From Metopolophium dirhodum (Eukaryota > Arthropoda > Insecta > Hemiptera > Aphididae), in assembly GCF_019925205.1 (NCBI RefSeq), contig NC_083567.1:5890001-5954000 (forward strand): 64,000 nt of DNA, in the 5' to 3' direction. The notes under the pieces are model-generated. The model ran no database searches. It had not been told where the DNA came from and saw only the letters and a program-made list of their open reading frames with translations. Of the stretch, positions 1 to 11,504 are shown piece after piece. The first letter of the stretch is position 1. Each line of letters opens with the position of its first letter. A program made the translations under genes and the position numbers.

Positions 1-580
1 GTGGATAAGGATTTTTAATTTTTTTCATCTGCTTTTGAAACAATAACCTAGGAGCCTTCTATTAAAATTTCAAGCTTTTTTACTCAACAGATAAAATTTT
101 ATTGATATTTATAGAAAAAAAAACTAAAAAAATTGAAAACTGACAATGGCCGTAAACAGCTCAAAAAGAGTCAAAATATTTTGTAAATTTTATGGTGTAT
201 AGAAAATGCTAATATAAACATTCAGTCAAAATTTCATGTCCCTACGGTCATTTGTTTTAGAGTTACACCAAAAACCAAAATCGATTTTCTCAAAAACAGA
301 TTTTGCGTAAAAATTCCCGTTTTTCCTTAATTTTTCTTTTGTTTTTCACGTCGCTTGTGAAAACTACTGGGAAATTTTTACTTTTGACCTCCCAAAGTAC
401 CAACTAGATTCACTTTCCTATCAGAAAAGTTACTATTGAAGAAAATCCAAGCACTTTTACTGTCCTAAAAGGTGATGACAGACAAAAAAATAAAAAAAAT
501 AAAAAATAAAAAAAAAAACACACATCATTGTAAAATCAATACATTCATCGCTTCGCTCAGAATCTAAAAATTCTTTATCG
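1..580 (+). repeat. Dispersed repeat family A, partial copy
   Basis: This non-coding, A/T-rich sequence shares long stretches with 6331-7710 (same orientation) and 11505-12660 (opposite orientation). Shared landmarks include the phrases AAACTGACAATG and GTAAACAGCTCAAAAAGAG and the closing block CAATACATTCATCG...CTCAGAATCTAAA near 535-570. Only the right-hand part of the family unit is present, because the window starts inside it. It has no credible ORF. The element class is unknown to me. Confidence 0.7.
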
Positions 581-699
581 AAAGCACAAGCTCTGGTATA
601 AGTAGATATAAAATATTTAATATAACTGAAATACTATAATTTATACGTATTATGCATTTTTTGCCTGTTTACGTGAGTAGTAAGCTGGCCTTGAAACCA

Positions 700-1310
700 A
701 TTGAAATAATTTCGATTTCGGTTTCAATTTCTCAATACCAGTATTAGGAAATTTCGGTTTCGGTTTTGATTTTGTATACCGGTTTTGAAATTTTACGATT
801 TCGGTTTCAACTTAGTAATATCGGTATTAAGAAATTTCGGTTTCGGTTTCGGTTTTGAATACCGGTTTCTAGATTTTTCGGTTTCAACTTAGCAATACCG
901 ATATTAGGAAATTTTGATTTCGGTTTCGGTTTTGTATACCGGTTTTCAATTTTCTTTTGCGAATAATGAAATGGTTATAAACATTTTAATCATGATCTCA
1001 ATTTTATTATGAGTATTAATTATGCGTATTAATGAAATTAGCGTATTTAAAAACACGCCAATTAAAAAAAAAAAAAATAACAATTTCCAATTTTTTCAGA
1101 TTTTGGTTTTGAATTTAATACTGGTTTCCAAATTTTTACAGTTTTGATTTTGAATTTAATACCGGTATCCAATTTTTTCCGGTTTCGGTTTTTACTTTAA
1201 TACCGGTATCCATTATTTTCGGTTTCGTTTTTGATTACGGTTTCGGTTTCGGTTTTAAAACGGTTTAAACCGGTTTCTGAAATCGGTTTTGAAAACGGTT
1301 TCAAGCCCTG
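700..1310. repeat. Degenerate CGGTTT/ACCGGTTT tandem array inside a hAT-like element
   Basis: About 600 bp are built from variants of TTTCGGTTTTGAATACCGG, repeating loosely every 65-80 bp and decaying toward both ends. The left edge reads CTGGCCTTGAAACC and the right edge GGTTTCAAGCCCTG. These are imperfect inverted copies of one another and resemble hAT-type ends beginning CAGGG. The flanking 8-mers (GTAGTAAG and GAGTAAGT) are similar but not identical, so the target-site duplication is unproven. It is non-coding. A 62-codon minus-strand ORF across it is a repeat artefact. Confidence 0.6.
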
Positions 1311-4300
1311 GAGTAAGTAATAAGTATACAAAAATCTTCTTAAAAATTGTAGATCATAGGAATTTTTTAGTCTCATGTCACGCAAACTGAATTAAAAAAT
1401 ATTTAGGGAGTACTGACTACTGAGTAATATATAAGTAACTGAATTTTAGAGTGTACCCTGTTTTTGTAGACATGCACATAGCCAATAGCCATATACCCAT
1501 ATGCACATATACCCATGCACATAGCCCTATTATATAGGCTATAAGAGAATAATTTATCGTATTTTTCACAATAATATACACTTGGGACTAGCTTAGTGGG
1601 TATTGCCTTCGTTTTATAGAATTTCATATTTTCGTTGTGAGGTAAATTGAATATTATAAACTTGTATCCTAAACATTAACTTCCTATTATTATTACTCAC
1701 CAATTATTGTGTAGGATAATTTTTTGAAAAGTTTGATGTATCTTAATCAAAATTTGAATTAGTAGTTTCTTTATAGTTATTTTAATGTTTGTATTTAAGA
1801 TAATAGTCCTTAAAAATGGTATTACTTAAATATAAAATAGACATAAAACTGGAACTATTATTTGGGCCATTTTTACAAATTATTAATATTAATAGATTAA
1901 CAATAATTATTTCAATTTCCAAATCACCATAACCCCATATCTTATAAACCCATTACCATGGACTCCTGAAAACACAAAGTTAAATAACTCAAAAACTACT
2001 TGAAGAAATTTTGATTTTGATACATCAAAAATTTCAGAAAATTGTCTATTGTATAATTTATAGTTGAATAGGTGTGTTCTCATTTGAAAAACAGAAGTTT
2101 GTTTCTCCACAGGACACTCCTATACTCTCCTTAGTCCTTATAAGTAGTACAAAAAATCTCAAGAATTTGAAAATATGGTCTTAAAGTAATTTAAAAATTC
2201 AAAAAATCAGATTTTGAATAATTACATTATTGAAGAAAAAAAGGGTAAGCATACTTGGTAAATCACCCCGTATAATAATATCTATACATATAATATTTTA
2301 ATAATTTATTAAAAGCTATTTATCAAAATATGTTTGTGCCAATACATATTACTCGTGAGGTATATGGCATATTATGTATTTTGTATATTTTAATACAGAC
2401 GTCCGATGGACCGACAATTTATTGAGTAAAAAGTGTATGCATATTATAATTTATATTTTAATACCTGGGACCTGGGTACGTACTGCGTGTTGATAAATCA
2501 AACAAACATATATTATAAATAAATAGTGAATATACATATTATGAATGTACATATGTATTAAGATTTTCTTTTAGGCATGGAGTATGGACTATAGATAATG
2601 ATAATTATTGATAATTGATACTGATTAAATTATAAATTATAAAATGTTTAAATACTAATTAGTAATAGATTAGCAAAGATCTGATTCACAGTTTTATTTT
2701 ATAGGACGTATCAATAAAGATTGAGAATTGCATGAAATCTTTGTTGAATATACTAATGACTAATGACTAATATTATGGGCATCTTTAGACTATAAGGGGA
2801 TTGGTGAAAAAACTACAACTCTTCAGGCCTCGTTAGCTTCCTCGTAAAAGAATCTAGAAATAACTATTAATTATATTTTATATTTAAACAATATTCTAAA
2901 CAATATTAAGTATTTTAAATTATATATGTACACTATACAGGTTGATTACATAAAAAAAATATACGTACCTATATTATAATATACAATGCATGTAATATAT
3001 CAAAATATATTTTATTTTTTGAGCTATAATAGTATTTGACTAAAAGCTAATAAAAAATAAAAAAAAATAAAAAAAAATATTTTATTTTTTATGCATCTAT
3101 AGGTACATGTAGTAACAAAATACCAAGGGGGGGTTTAAACACCCTCCACACACGTGTGCACTTCACTGATTATAATTTATATGTGTGTGATCTAAATAAG
3201 GAAAGAAAGTCCATCTGAGGTGCGATCACTCGTTTCGCTTTTCTCACCTTGACGCAGTAATGCGACTCGCAAGATAGTACTATACCAATCGTATAATTTA
3301 TATTGCGATGACTAATGAGTATCCGACTGTATGCTATTATTATATAATATATGTGTATTATTAGTTATTACACATTTCCAAAGCAATGATAAATCATTGC
3401 ATTCCAATTTGAAAAACTATTCTCGAGATCGATTTACCATAATATATTGTATGGTGTTTATAAGACTTCATTAAAATATTAAGTGCTCATAAAAAGAGTT
3501 TACGAGTAATTATTTTTAAGACTTATCGAATACGTATATTGTATATATATAAAGTGATGAAAATGATACGAGTATCTGGTACTAAAATTCTAAGTCTTAT
3601 TCCATAGCTTCAAATTATATATTCAAAGATATTTTTAAAAAACCTGTCAAGATCCACTGTTTTGGGCAGTATATCTACGGATATATATCATCAGTAGTAT
3701 ATCTACGGAACGGGGGGATATGATTCCACATTGCTATTTGTTGGGTGAAAGTATTAAGCCATATTCAATTTTGAGTATTTAAGAGAAAGAATGTATTTAT
3801 TAAATAATGGGCATAATGAATATATATTAGTAATTAGTTTAATTTCCCATCTTTTTCTAAAAACAAACAACTGATATTATTTTAACAATAATTTATAAGA
3901 ATCATAAATATACGTGGAAAAAACGACCGTCTGTTACATAGCCTACCTACACACTGCAGAACTGAAAATCATTGGTAAAATTAACTACCTAAGTCTTCTG
4001 TTCAACTTTTAATCATAAAATATGTAGATACCTAGGTACTTAAATAACAAGAATATTATTAATCTTAACATTCATTTGTTAAAATATGTTTTTGTTAAGT
4101 TAACAAATAGTTTATTATTATTATGTATAATCACTATAATGTATCTATATTGTATACAATCTTATACAATCTTATATATAAGAAGCGAATATATTGTTCA
4201 CATGAATCATGTTTCATCAGGACCGGATCTAGCATAGTTTTATCTATGGCAATGTATAAAATTAGCACCCTCTCATAATTCAGCCCCCCTATATTCTGGC

Positions 4301-4490
4301 ACTGTTATATAATTATGTACCAATATTACTGTCTAAAAAGAAAAAAAAATCGTAGATATACTTAATTAAGAAAATATTGAATACAAACCTTAAAATAAAA
4401 TTTTTTCTTGACTTGTGCCTTTTACACTAAAACATATCCAAAATAATATGAACATATGGAATACAAATTGCTCAATCATTTTTCGAAAGT
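1311..4490. other. AT-rich intergenic DNA, no gene seen
   Basis: Only short chance ORFs with no recognisable domain. A small duplication of TATCTACGGA lies near 3670-3715. A sequence beginning CAGGACCGGATCTAGC at about 4230 looks like one end of a hAT-type mini-element, but I found no matching right end nearby. Confidence 0.6.
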
Positions 4491-4493
4491 ATT

Positions 4494-4721
4494 TTAGCTT
4501 GAATGGCTTTTGATTTTCCAGCTAATTTGCTTGGTTGTCATATAGGACTGGTCACGACAGTTGTCTAAGCTCAAATCAATTTTTAATATACTGTTTATAA
4601 TATCTTCGGACAATGCTTCACCTGATTTTTTGTGAACACGAATAAATTCAAGAAAACTTTCAATTATTTCACACCTATTTTCATTTGTGACTACATAACG
4701 AATCATTTTTGACATTTGCGC
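4494..4721 (-). pseudogene. hAT transposase fragment (ZMYM/TTF-type)
   Basis: A short minus-strand reading frame of about 73 codons reads NENRCEIIESFLEFI, then HKKSGEALSEDIINSILK, then SLDNCRDQSY. This pattern (E-x2-E-S-F-L-x-F, then a helix, then L-x-N-C-R-x-Q-S-Y) is typical of the catalytic-domain entry of ZMYM/TTF-type hAT transposases in animal genomes, where Q-S/G-Y-D-N/G-A usually follows. Here the expected D is replaced and the frame stops soon after (QSYMTTKQ). It is a dead internal fragment with neither transposase end nearby. The family assignment is from remembered motifs, not a search. Confidence 0.6.
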
Positions 4722-4870
4722 TACGAGCCGCGGTGAGACATAACGCAGTGATGCAGCAAAAGTTTATGTCAGGCTTACCACTCTGTACAATCTCTAATGT
4801 ATACAATAATATTGTATAGGTACTTATTTTATGACTTATGTAGTTTAAGCCATAGACGATATACCTTAAG

Positions 4871-5152
4871 CGCGGACTAAGATATAATGGACTAGAAACG
4901 ACAGGGTCGGCGGGGATCGGGAGACGGCCACGAAAAGGTGTCACTTAGCTGATAATAATACTGTTCTGGAAGTTAACAGAGCTACCGATGGTTTTATTTG
5001 GCTACACAATTTGTATCTTATAGTCCGTGTTTTATACAAAGGGCGCTGTGAACTCCAGGAACACATGGCGACCCCCCGCACTTTGCCTCTTGTACATACA
5101 TTCGTGGCCATGATAAGCAACTCGTTTCCAGTCCATTATATCTTAGTCCGTG
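4871..5152. mobile_element. 282-bp MITE with 30-bp TIRs and 8-bp TSD
   Basis: The ends are imperfect inverted copies of about 30 bp: CGCGGACTAAGATATAATGG on the left and, on the other strand, CACGGACTAAGATATAATGG on the right. Two positions differ in about 30. Direct copies of ACCTTAAG flank it at 4863-4870 and 5153-5160, giving an 8-bp TSD as expected for hAT-like elements. It carries no transposase. The interior phrase TGTACATACATTCGT recurs at 10571-10595 in inverted orientation, so the family has at least one more copy here. Small ORFs in it are fortuitous. Confidence 0.85.
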
Positions 5153-5160
5153 ACCTTAAG

Positions 5161-6330
5161 TTAAAGTACAAACTACAAAGTACAAAATACAAATGCATTA
5201 TTATTTATTATATTTTATCGTACCAAATACTATACATAGTATTAAGTATTTTATCGTATTTTACACATTGGTACGGTTTTAAAAATATTGTACTCATTAA
5301 CGCGCATGTGCGTATGTGCGCATGTGCTCTCGTCTCTCCAAATGACAATGGTTTATAAATAAGAAAAGTTTAAGTAGTTTAACTAGCTATATATAGGTAT
5401 AATAAAATAATCTAGCTGTATTATAGTAGTATAGGAACAATAAAATTTAAACTTTTGTCTAGTCGACATTATACATTAAAGACTTCAAAAAAATACCAAT
5501 AAATATATAACAGGGTTATTTGATGTTAGAACTTAAGAAAGGATGTTCGTTTTCAAGATGCATATCATGCGGTGACATCATGTGATGAATTGGGTGGATA
5601 TGAGCGTAGTTCATGGCACGTAACCACTGTAACGGAACTATATAGGAAGTAGATAATTAAATTGATAACCAAATAGTTAAATAATAATAATTAAATACAT
5701 TTTTATAAAGAAATCATACTCACCTATAAATAATAATTACTAATACTTTAATTCTTATATAGTAAAGTTGTACATAGTTATGTATGTAAATAATATACAA
5801 AGCGTGTAAAAATGTAAACAAAATATTATTCAAATCAAATATGATTTAGATAAATGCGATACATTTTTAAGTCCCTAATAAGTTATTAGTAATAACATAA
5901 TAATATAGTAAAAACTAAAAGTACAACGGATCACTTCCCAGAGCCTATATTAGACTATATATACAGACTGAAACGAGTGCTCCACGGTTTTTGTGCAGCC
6001 TTCCTTAATTTGTACTGAGAACAATACGTTCCTACCTATAACCTTCCCTTCCATTAAATTTATAATTTATATAAAACAGTAGATATTATATTAATATACA
6101 TTTGTATATGTGTGGTATCATATTTCTGATTTCGTAATGTATAAACTAGTTAGTAGTTAGTACTGATAATACTAGGACCAGATTAAGGAGGAACGTTAAA
6201 TACTTATAAAATAAAATCGTGCATTCGTGCCTATAATATAATGGTTTATTCTTTAATATTTCTGAATTGCTATTATAATTTATAACTACTTATTATGAGG
6301 AACCTTAATTTATAAAATGTTTTAATCAAA
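5161..6330. other. AT-rich intergenic DNA, nothing recognised
   Basis: No ORF with domain-like content, no clear inverted repeat and no RNA gene was seen. Confidence 0.5.
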
Positions 6331-7710
6331 AATAATTAAACTCTCAAGCTTTTTGACCCAACAAATACAATTTTATTGACATTTATAGAAAAAAGAGGTG
6401 GGTAAGTGGATGTTGCTCTGTTGTACAGTAGGTTATAAGTAGGTCACTGTCATGGATGGTGTTAAATTTGAATTCAATGATATAATATCATTGTATAAGA
6501 AAAACGATCCTGAGCGAAAACGGTCAGTCAGCCTATGATATTACCAAGTATATTTGATGATATTAAAGTGAATAAAGTAATTTATATATAACCTATTTAC
6601 GTGGAATCTTATTTTAAATTTTCAATCTTTAGCTATAAATGGTGAATATTTTATAAATTTTTAACTACAAAATTATTATTAAATTTTAAATGTGATACAT
6701 TTTGTCAAAATTTTAACTTTGAATGCTTATGAAAAAAAATTGTGCCTATGTATTTTTAATATTTTTCAACTGCTATTAGAACGATATATCAGGAGCCTTA
6801 TATTAAATTTTCACGCTTTTTTAACCAACAAATAAAATTTTATTGATATTTATAGAAAAAAAACCAAAAAAATTAAAAACTGACAATGTCCGTAAACAGC
6901 TTAAAAAGAGTCGAAATATTTTCAAAATTGTATGGTGTAAAATGCTAATATAAACATTGTGAAATTTTCAAGTATCTACAGTCATTTGTTTTTTATTATG
7001 ATAAAATAAAATAATCGTTACGATTGTTTTTTAATAAATATCCTCTAAAAGACAAAATCGATTTTTTTTTAGAAAATCTTAGATTTAAAAAGAAAATTTT
7101 TATGAATTCTCATCTCAAAATAATTTGCTAATTTACGTGATTTTTCCGTATTTTGTCAAGATTTGAACTTTAAATGCTTATTAAAAAAACCTGTGACTAC
7201 GAATTTTTTTTAATATTTTTCAAATGTCATTATAACAATAATATATTAGGGACCTTGTATTAAATGTTCAACAAATATTTTTTTACTCAACAAATAAAGT
7301 TTGATTGGCATTTATAGAAAAAATTTTGGGCTAGTGGATGTCACTCTGCTGTACAGTAGATTGCAAGTATGTTACAATATAAACAACCAGTGAAAATTTC
7401 ATGTATATACGGTTACACCAAAAACCAAAATTGATTTTGTGGATAGCCAATTTTGTGTAAAAATTCTCGTTTTTCCTTAATTTTTATGTTGTTTTTCTCG
7501 GCACTTTTGAAAACTATTGACAATTTTAAAACTTGACCTCCCGAATGCGCCAACTAGATTCACTTACCCGTTGAATATGATACTGTCGAAGAAAATCGAA
7601 GCAGTTTTACTGCCCCAAACCGTAATGACAGACACAAAAATAAAAAAAAAAACACATATCGTTGTAAAATCAATACATTCATCGTTCCACTCAGAATCTA
7701 AAATAATTAT
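6331..7710 (+). repeat. Dispersed repeat family A, near-complete copy
   Basis: The unit opens around 6400 with GTAAGTGGATGTTGCTCTG, followed by CTGTACAGTAGGTTATAAG and GATATAATATCATTGTATAAG. It closes near 7700 with CAATACATTCATCGTTCCAC. The same blocks occur in reverse order and on the other strand at 11505-12660, so this copy and that one form a large inverted pair. An internal duplication (a second CACTCTGCTGTACAGTAG block near 7345) suggests a tandem or nested structure. No protein-coding capacity was seen. It may be a non-autonomous element of unknown class. Confidence 0.75.
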
Positions 7711-8359
7711 CAAATAAAAATGATAACTGATAGGTGATTGTTTCAATGTATTCGTATGTTAGTTTCTTATGATACTTCGATTTTTTAGCAAGTTATGCGT
7801 ATATAATATAGCGTAAATTAAAAATGCTCATAACTCACCTAAAAACTGAATAATCGTAAATATAACCAACAAATAATGTTTTTACCATCGAGTTTCATAA
7901 TAGGTCGAATTTTAAACTAACGGAGCTAAACATGATCTGCAGAGCCTAAATTTGTTATATGTTACGCAGTGGTAAGACGGAAACAACAAATATCCGTGTG
8001 GTCCGTGTGTTAACCTAAGTTGTCTAATGTCTTAAGATACAAAATGTGACGCCAAACAAAACTACCCGTTGCGCTGAAAACATTCATAACGGTGTTGACG
8101 ATAACAGAAGAACTTTTGCACGCCGTCCCCCGTCAACGCCAACCGCGGAGTACATACTCCATTTTTATTATTATTGCATATGACATAATATTCCGGTGTG
8201 GGTAAAATTTGAATAATCAAATATGAAATGAGTAAGTAACATAAACGAAAATAACTAAATAAGTAAATAAATATACAAATAAACAATATAGTTAATAAGT
8301 AGAATAAAATAATTAAATAACAAAGTAACATGAACCGATGAGTAACTAGGTATAAGGTT
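7711..8359. other. Intergenic DNA, nothing recognised
   Basis: Contains only low-complexity AT-rich ORFs. A minus-strand 89-codon ORF at 8062-8331 is rich in I/L/Y because of composition and shows no domain. Confidence 0.5.
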
Positions 8360-9124
8360 TAATGACTATTTTAACTGAACTTCTAGATTTTTCATCCATT
8401 GGATCGCTTCCTGTTCCGCTTTGTGGAATTTTTCGATACCACCAACAGATGTTGTCACTTGTCACAATAATCTACAATATGACGAAATGTTTGTAAATCG
8501 CCACATTTGCAGTACGGAGACTCACTCATTCCCAATTTAAAAAGATTATAGCCTCCTTTGCCCTGTTCAGTTCTGATTCTGTTTAGGGTTGTCCAAAGTC
8601 TTCTAGGAAGCCAGGAACTCGGGTTTCTGGGTTGCTTATCAGGGAGCAATTTCGTACCTCTGATGTTTTCCACCGCTCTTTCCAGTTTCGCAACTCGAGT
8701 TTGAATGGGTCATCGATTCCCATATAAGGTGTCTGGATTTCAGCCTCTTTTGTGGGTGCTCCATGATGTCTTTTTTTTTTTTATTGGTTAAGCATCAACT
8801 ACATAGGTTATTACATAGCTTACAGGTGTTAATTTCTACATTAAATATTATATGTTATTGTACAATTCAATTTTTTTTTAAAACATGATGTCTTTGAATA
8901 GGGGATGGTGTTGTGTATTGTTTACGAAGTTTAAGATACAGTTGATACTCTCGTTTCTACGCAGGTCTGGAGGGGTAATGTTAGCGAGGACAGGAAGCCA
9001 TTTTGTTTGTGTTGGCTTAGTTGTCCCTGAAATTATCCGCAAGACTTGGTTGAGTTGGGTGTTTACTTTTGTACCAGTGGACGCTTCTCTCCCATACGGG
9101 TGCGCAGTACTTTGCCACGCTTTA
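8360..9124 (-). pseudogene. 3' end of a Jockey-type non-LTR retrotransposon ORF2, broken
   Basis: On the minus strand, 9124-8884 reads QLNQVLRIISGTTKPTQTK, then WLPVLANITPPDLRRNE. This is the region just after the reverse transcriptase in Jockey-like LINEs (typical forms: RxISGxxKPT, WLPVLxNIxPPxLRR). After an insertion at 8774-8883, the frame resumes in another register with LPRRLWTTLNRIRTEQGKGG and YCKCGDLQTFRHIVDYC, the terminal Cys/His zinc-binding motif. At least one frameshift separates the two parts. The RT and endonuclease domains are absent, so this is a 5'-truncated dead copy. Its upstream side abuts the element starting at 9142. Confidence 0.75.
8774..8883 (-). mobile_element. 110-bp retroposed insertion with 12-bp TSD inside the LINE remnant
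   Basis: Direct repeats CATGATGTCTTT at 8762-8773 and 8884-8895 flank a 110-bp segment that begins with a T run on the plus strand, so on the minus strand it ends in a poly(A)-like tail. Removing the segment and one repeat copy restores continuity of the surrounding LINE sequence. The hallmarks fit target-primed reverse transcription of a short transcript. The source element was not recognised. Confidence 0.75.
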
Positions 9125-9141
9125 ATTAAAAACTAAATAAA

Positions 9142-10180
9142 CTGGACGGTTTTTAAGAGAAAGGGCTTAAGTAATTTTGGACATTTTCAGTTTATGCATT
9201 AATTCTGTATGAAATTTCAAGCCGTGCTGAATAGTACCACTGTAGATGCCATGTGGGATTTGGTTTACGAGATAAAACAGGTCCATGTCCCCAGCACCTC
9301 CACCTCCAAATTTTGATTCAAAACCTACACCAATCGTTTGTACTTTGTTTGTACCTGTTTTAACCCAACGGTTTTCCAACTGTCCCTACTTTGATTTTGG
9401 GGGTGCCAAAAAAACGCTGGCACCCCCACCTTAAATATTTAGAATAACTGGAAAACCGTTGAGGTACAAAAAGGTAGAAACGAGGTACAAACGATTGGTG
9501 TAGGTTTAAACTCAAAATTCAAGGGTGGAGGTGCCAGCATTTCCTCACCACCCCCACCTAAAAAATTTGGAATAACTGGAAAACCGTTGAGGTAAAAACG
9601 ATTTTACTTGAGTTACAAACAGGTATACAAACGAGGTACAAACGTTTGGTATGTGTTTAAACTCAAAACTCATAGGTGGGGGTGCCAGCGTAACCAAAGT
9701 AGGGACAGTTGGAAAACCGTTGAGGTACAAACGATTGGTATAGGTTTAGAATCAAAATTTGGAGGTGGGGATGCTGGGGACATGGAGCTAGATAAAACAG
9801 AATGCGTATATGGTAATAAGTTGTTATACAGAATTTTTTTTTTTATGAGAAAAGGCCTAAGTCATTAATTATAACTTATTTTAATTATATGCTTTATGAC
9901 AAAAAGCCTTATAAAATTACATGCAATAGGTCTTAAATCAAGATGCGAAAGTCAAACAGATATAATATGCAATAGGTCATAACTCATAAGTCATTATAAT
10001 TCGAAGAAAATAAATAAATACTAAAATATATTTAATAGTAAAATAACAAAACACTTATTAAAATATGATTATGAATACAAAATTTAAAACATTAAAAATT
10101 TACAAAGTTATAATGTTTTTTGTGTCTCCTGAAAAGTACTAATTTTTGACTTAAGCCCTATCTCTTAAAAACGTTCCAAC
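9142..10180. mobile_element. About 1.04-kb TIR element, unclassified, with inner foldback
   Basis: The left end holds TTTTTAAGAGAAAGGGCTTA (about 9149-9170). The right end carries the reverse complement of a near-identical block (TAAGCCCTATCTCTTAAAAA, about 10152-10171), giving roughly 35-40-bp imperfect inverted ends. The interior holds the foldback at 9281-9787 and AT-rich sequence with a repeated CAATAGGTC phrase (9925 and 9970). No transposase ORF was found. A clean TSD could not be fixed, so the exact borders are uncertain. Confidence 0.55.
9281..9787. repeat. Foldback with internal GGAAAACCGTTGAGGTAC subrepeats
   Basis: Two arms of about 100 bp (about 9281-9391 and 9688-9787) are inverted copies that share CCATGTCCCCAGCA, CACCTCCAAATTTTGATTC and ACGGTTTTCCAACTGTCCC. 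The left arm carries an extra piece of about 20 bp. Between them lie direct repeats of GGAAAACCGTTGAGGTA (three occurrences counting the right arm) and ACGAGGTACAAACG. The 11-mer AGATAAAACAG occurs on both outer flanks and could be a target duplication. Several overlapping ORFs here merely translate this repeat. Confidence 0.7.
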
Positions 10181-10236
10181 TTATAATTTAAATGAGTATA
10201 AAATTTATTATTAATTATTAATAAATTCCAATAGAT

Positions 10237-10933
10237 CAGTGGCGTAATTTGGAATTGGTTCTGGGGTGGGATATAAATTTATATTATCGTTCTAGTGGGG
10301 GGCTATGCCCCCACAACCCCCTTGACCATTAAATCTCATATATCATAATATTATATTAATTAATTATTATAAAATAAATGAGGTAAATAATAGTTTTCAA
10401 AGACAATAAAGTAAACAATTAAATAAGATTAAATGTATTTTTAATAAATTATGATATCGAGTCAATTTTCCTTTTTGTTTTTTCCTCCAAAATATCCAGT
10501 ACGTCATCGGGGTTTAACTTAATATCCCGATGCACTGATAACATCGTAAGTCCATTCAAGCAGCTTATCACGGCTACGAATGTATGTACAAAAGGCAATG
10601 CACACTTTTTCGTGGCCGTCCCCCGACCCCCACAGACCATGTCGTCTCCAGTCCATTTTATCTTAGTCCGTAAGCTGTAGGAACAATTGTCTTGTCATAT
10701 ATTGTAATTGTTGAGCTATCGTAGTTTTATAATTACTAGTAAAATAAAAAAAATCTCAACTATGATAATATCCATGAATTCTTATTTCTCATTTTAAAAT
10801 ATTTCTTATCTTAAAACCGTTTAAAGCCAAGTGCTTACGGGAATTTAATTATGATTATTCTAGAAAAAAAAGCCTCTGGGGGGAGGGATATATCCCTATA
10901 TCCCCCCACCCAAAAAAAAAAATTCCGCCACTG
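10237..10933. mobile_element. hAT-type non-autonomous element with CAGTGGCG ends and perfect 8-bp TSD
   Basis: The element starts CAGTGGCGTAATTT and ends AAATTCCGCCACTG, giving 14-bp TIRs with one mismatch. It is flanked by CAATAGAT at 10229-10236 and again at 10934-10941, a perfect 8-bp duplication. TIRs starting CAGTGGCG and 8-bp TSDs are typical of the hAT superfamily. No transposase is present. A fragment of another element family lies inside at 10540-10672. Confidence 0.85.
10540..10672. mobile_element. One-ended fragment of the 4871-type MITE, nested
   Basis: The right end CCAGTCCATTTTATCTTAG followed by TCCGT, and the interior block ACGAATGTATGTACA, match the element at 4871-5152. The opposite TIR is missing, so it is a truncated copy inside the CAGTGGCG element. 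A 63-codon minus-strand ORF across it has no domain. Confidence 0.65.
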
Positions 10934-10941
10934 CAATAGAT

Positions 10942-11504
10942 CCATTACATGTAACATAATAAACAACATATACGTATCACCTAAATAATTAGGGGTGAAA
11001 ATGTTAAGCCTAAACAATCCTAGAATAATTATTTTTAGAGTTACAGTAAAAAATCTGAAAATTTCGCGCATTTTGCAGTATACTTGTTGATTGGCTGTAA
11101 CTTGGGCAATTTTGGACTTAGAAGGTTGGTTGAACCACCAAAATGGCAAAATGCATTAAAAAATTAGTCAAAAAATAATTGATATTAAAAAAAAAGTTAA
11201 AATGGATGGTCGCCATTTAAGAAAAAAAGTTGTACTGCTGTTGTATGTGCAAGTCTAATAATTGTCATAACAACCAACAAAAAAGCAGGATTCAAATTGC
11301 AGGGCTCTACGCAAAGATATTTAGTGTTTTCAATAAATTAGCGTTTACACGCTGTATATATTATAGTGAAATGTCGTTGTGTTAACACGTTAACTAATAC
11401 AATAAATCAACACAATAACTAACCGATACACAAGACACACGTCAACGTTAAATGAGTAAAAAAATACAAATGTACAAATATAACTTTACCCACTTAATAT
11501 ATAT
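10942..11504. other. Intergenic DNA, nothing recognised
   Basis: AT-rich sequence with no inverted repeat or ORF that I could assign. Confidence 0.5.

Noticed and set aside
5011..5358. 115-codon ORF
   Set aside because: Its first part is the MITE at 4871-5152 and the rest is AT-rich chance sequence.
8885..9136. 83-codon plus-strand ORF
   Set aside because: Antisense shadow of the LINE fragment, whose conserved motifs read on the minus strand.
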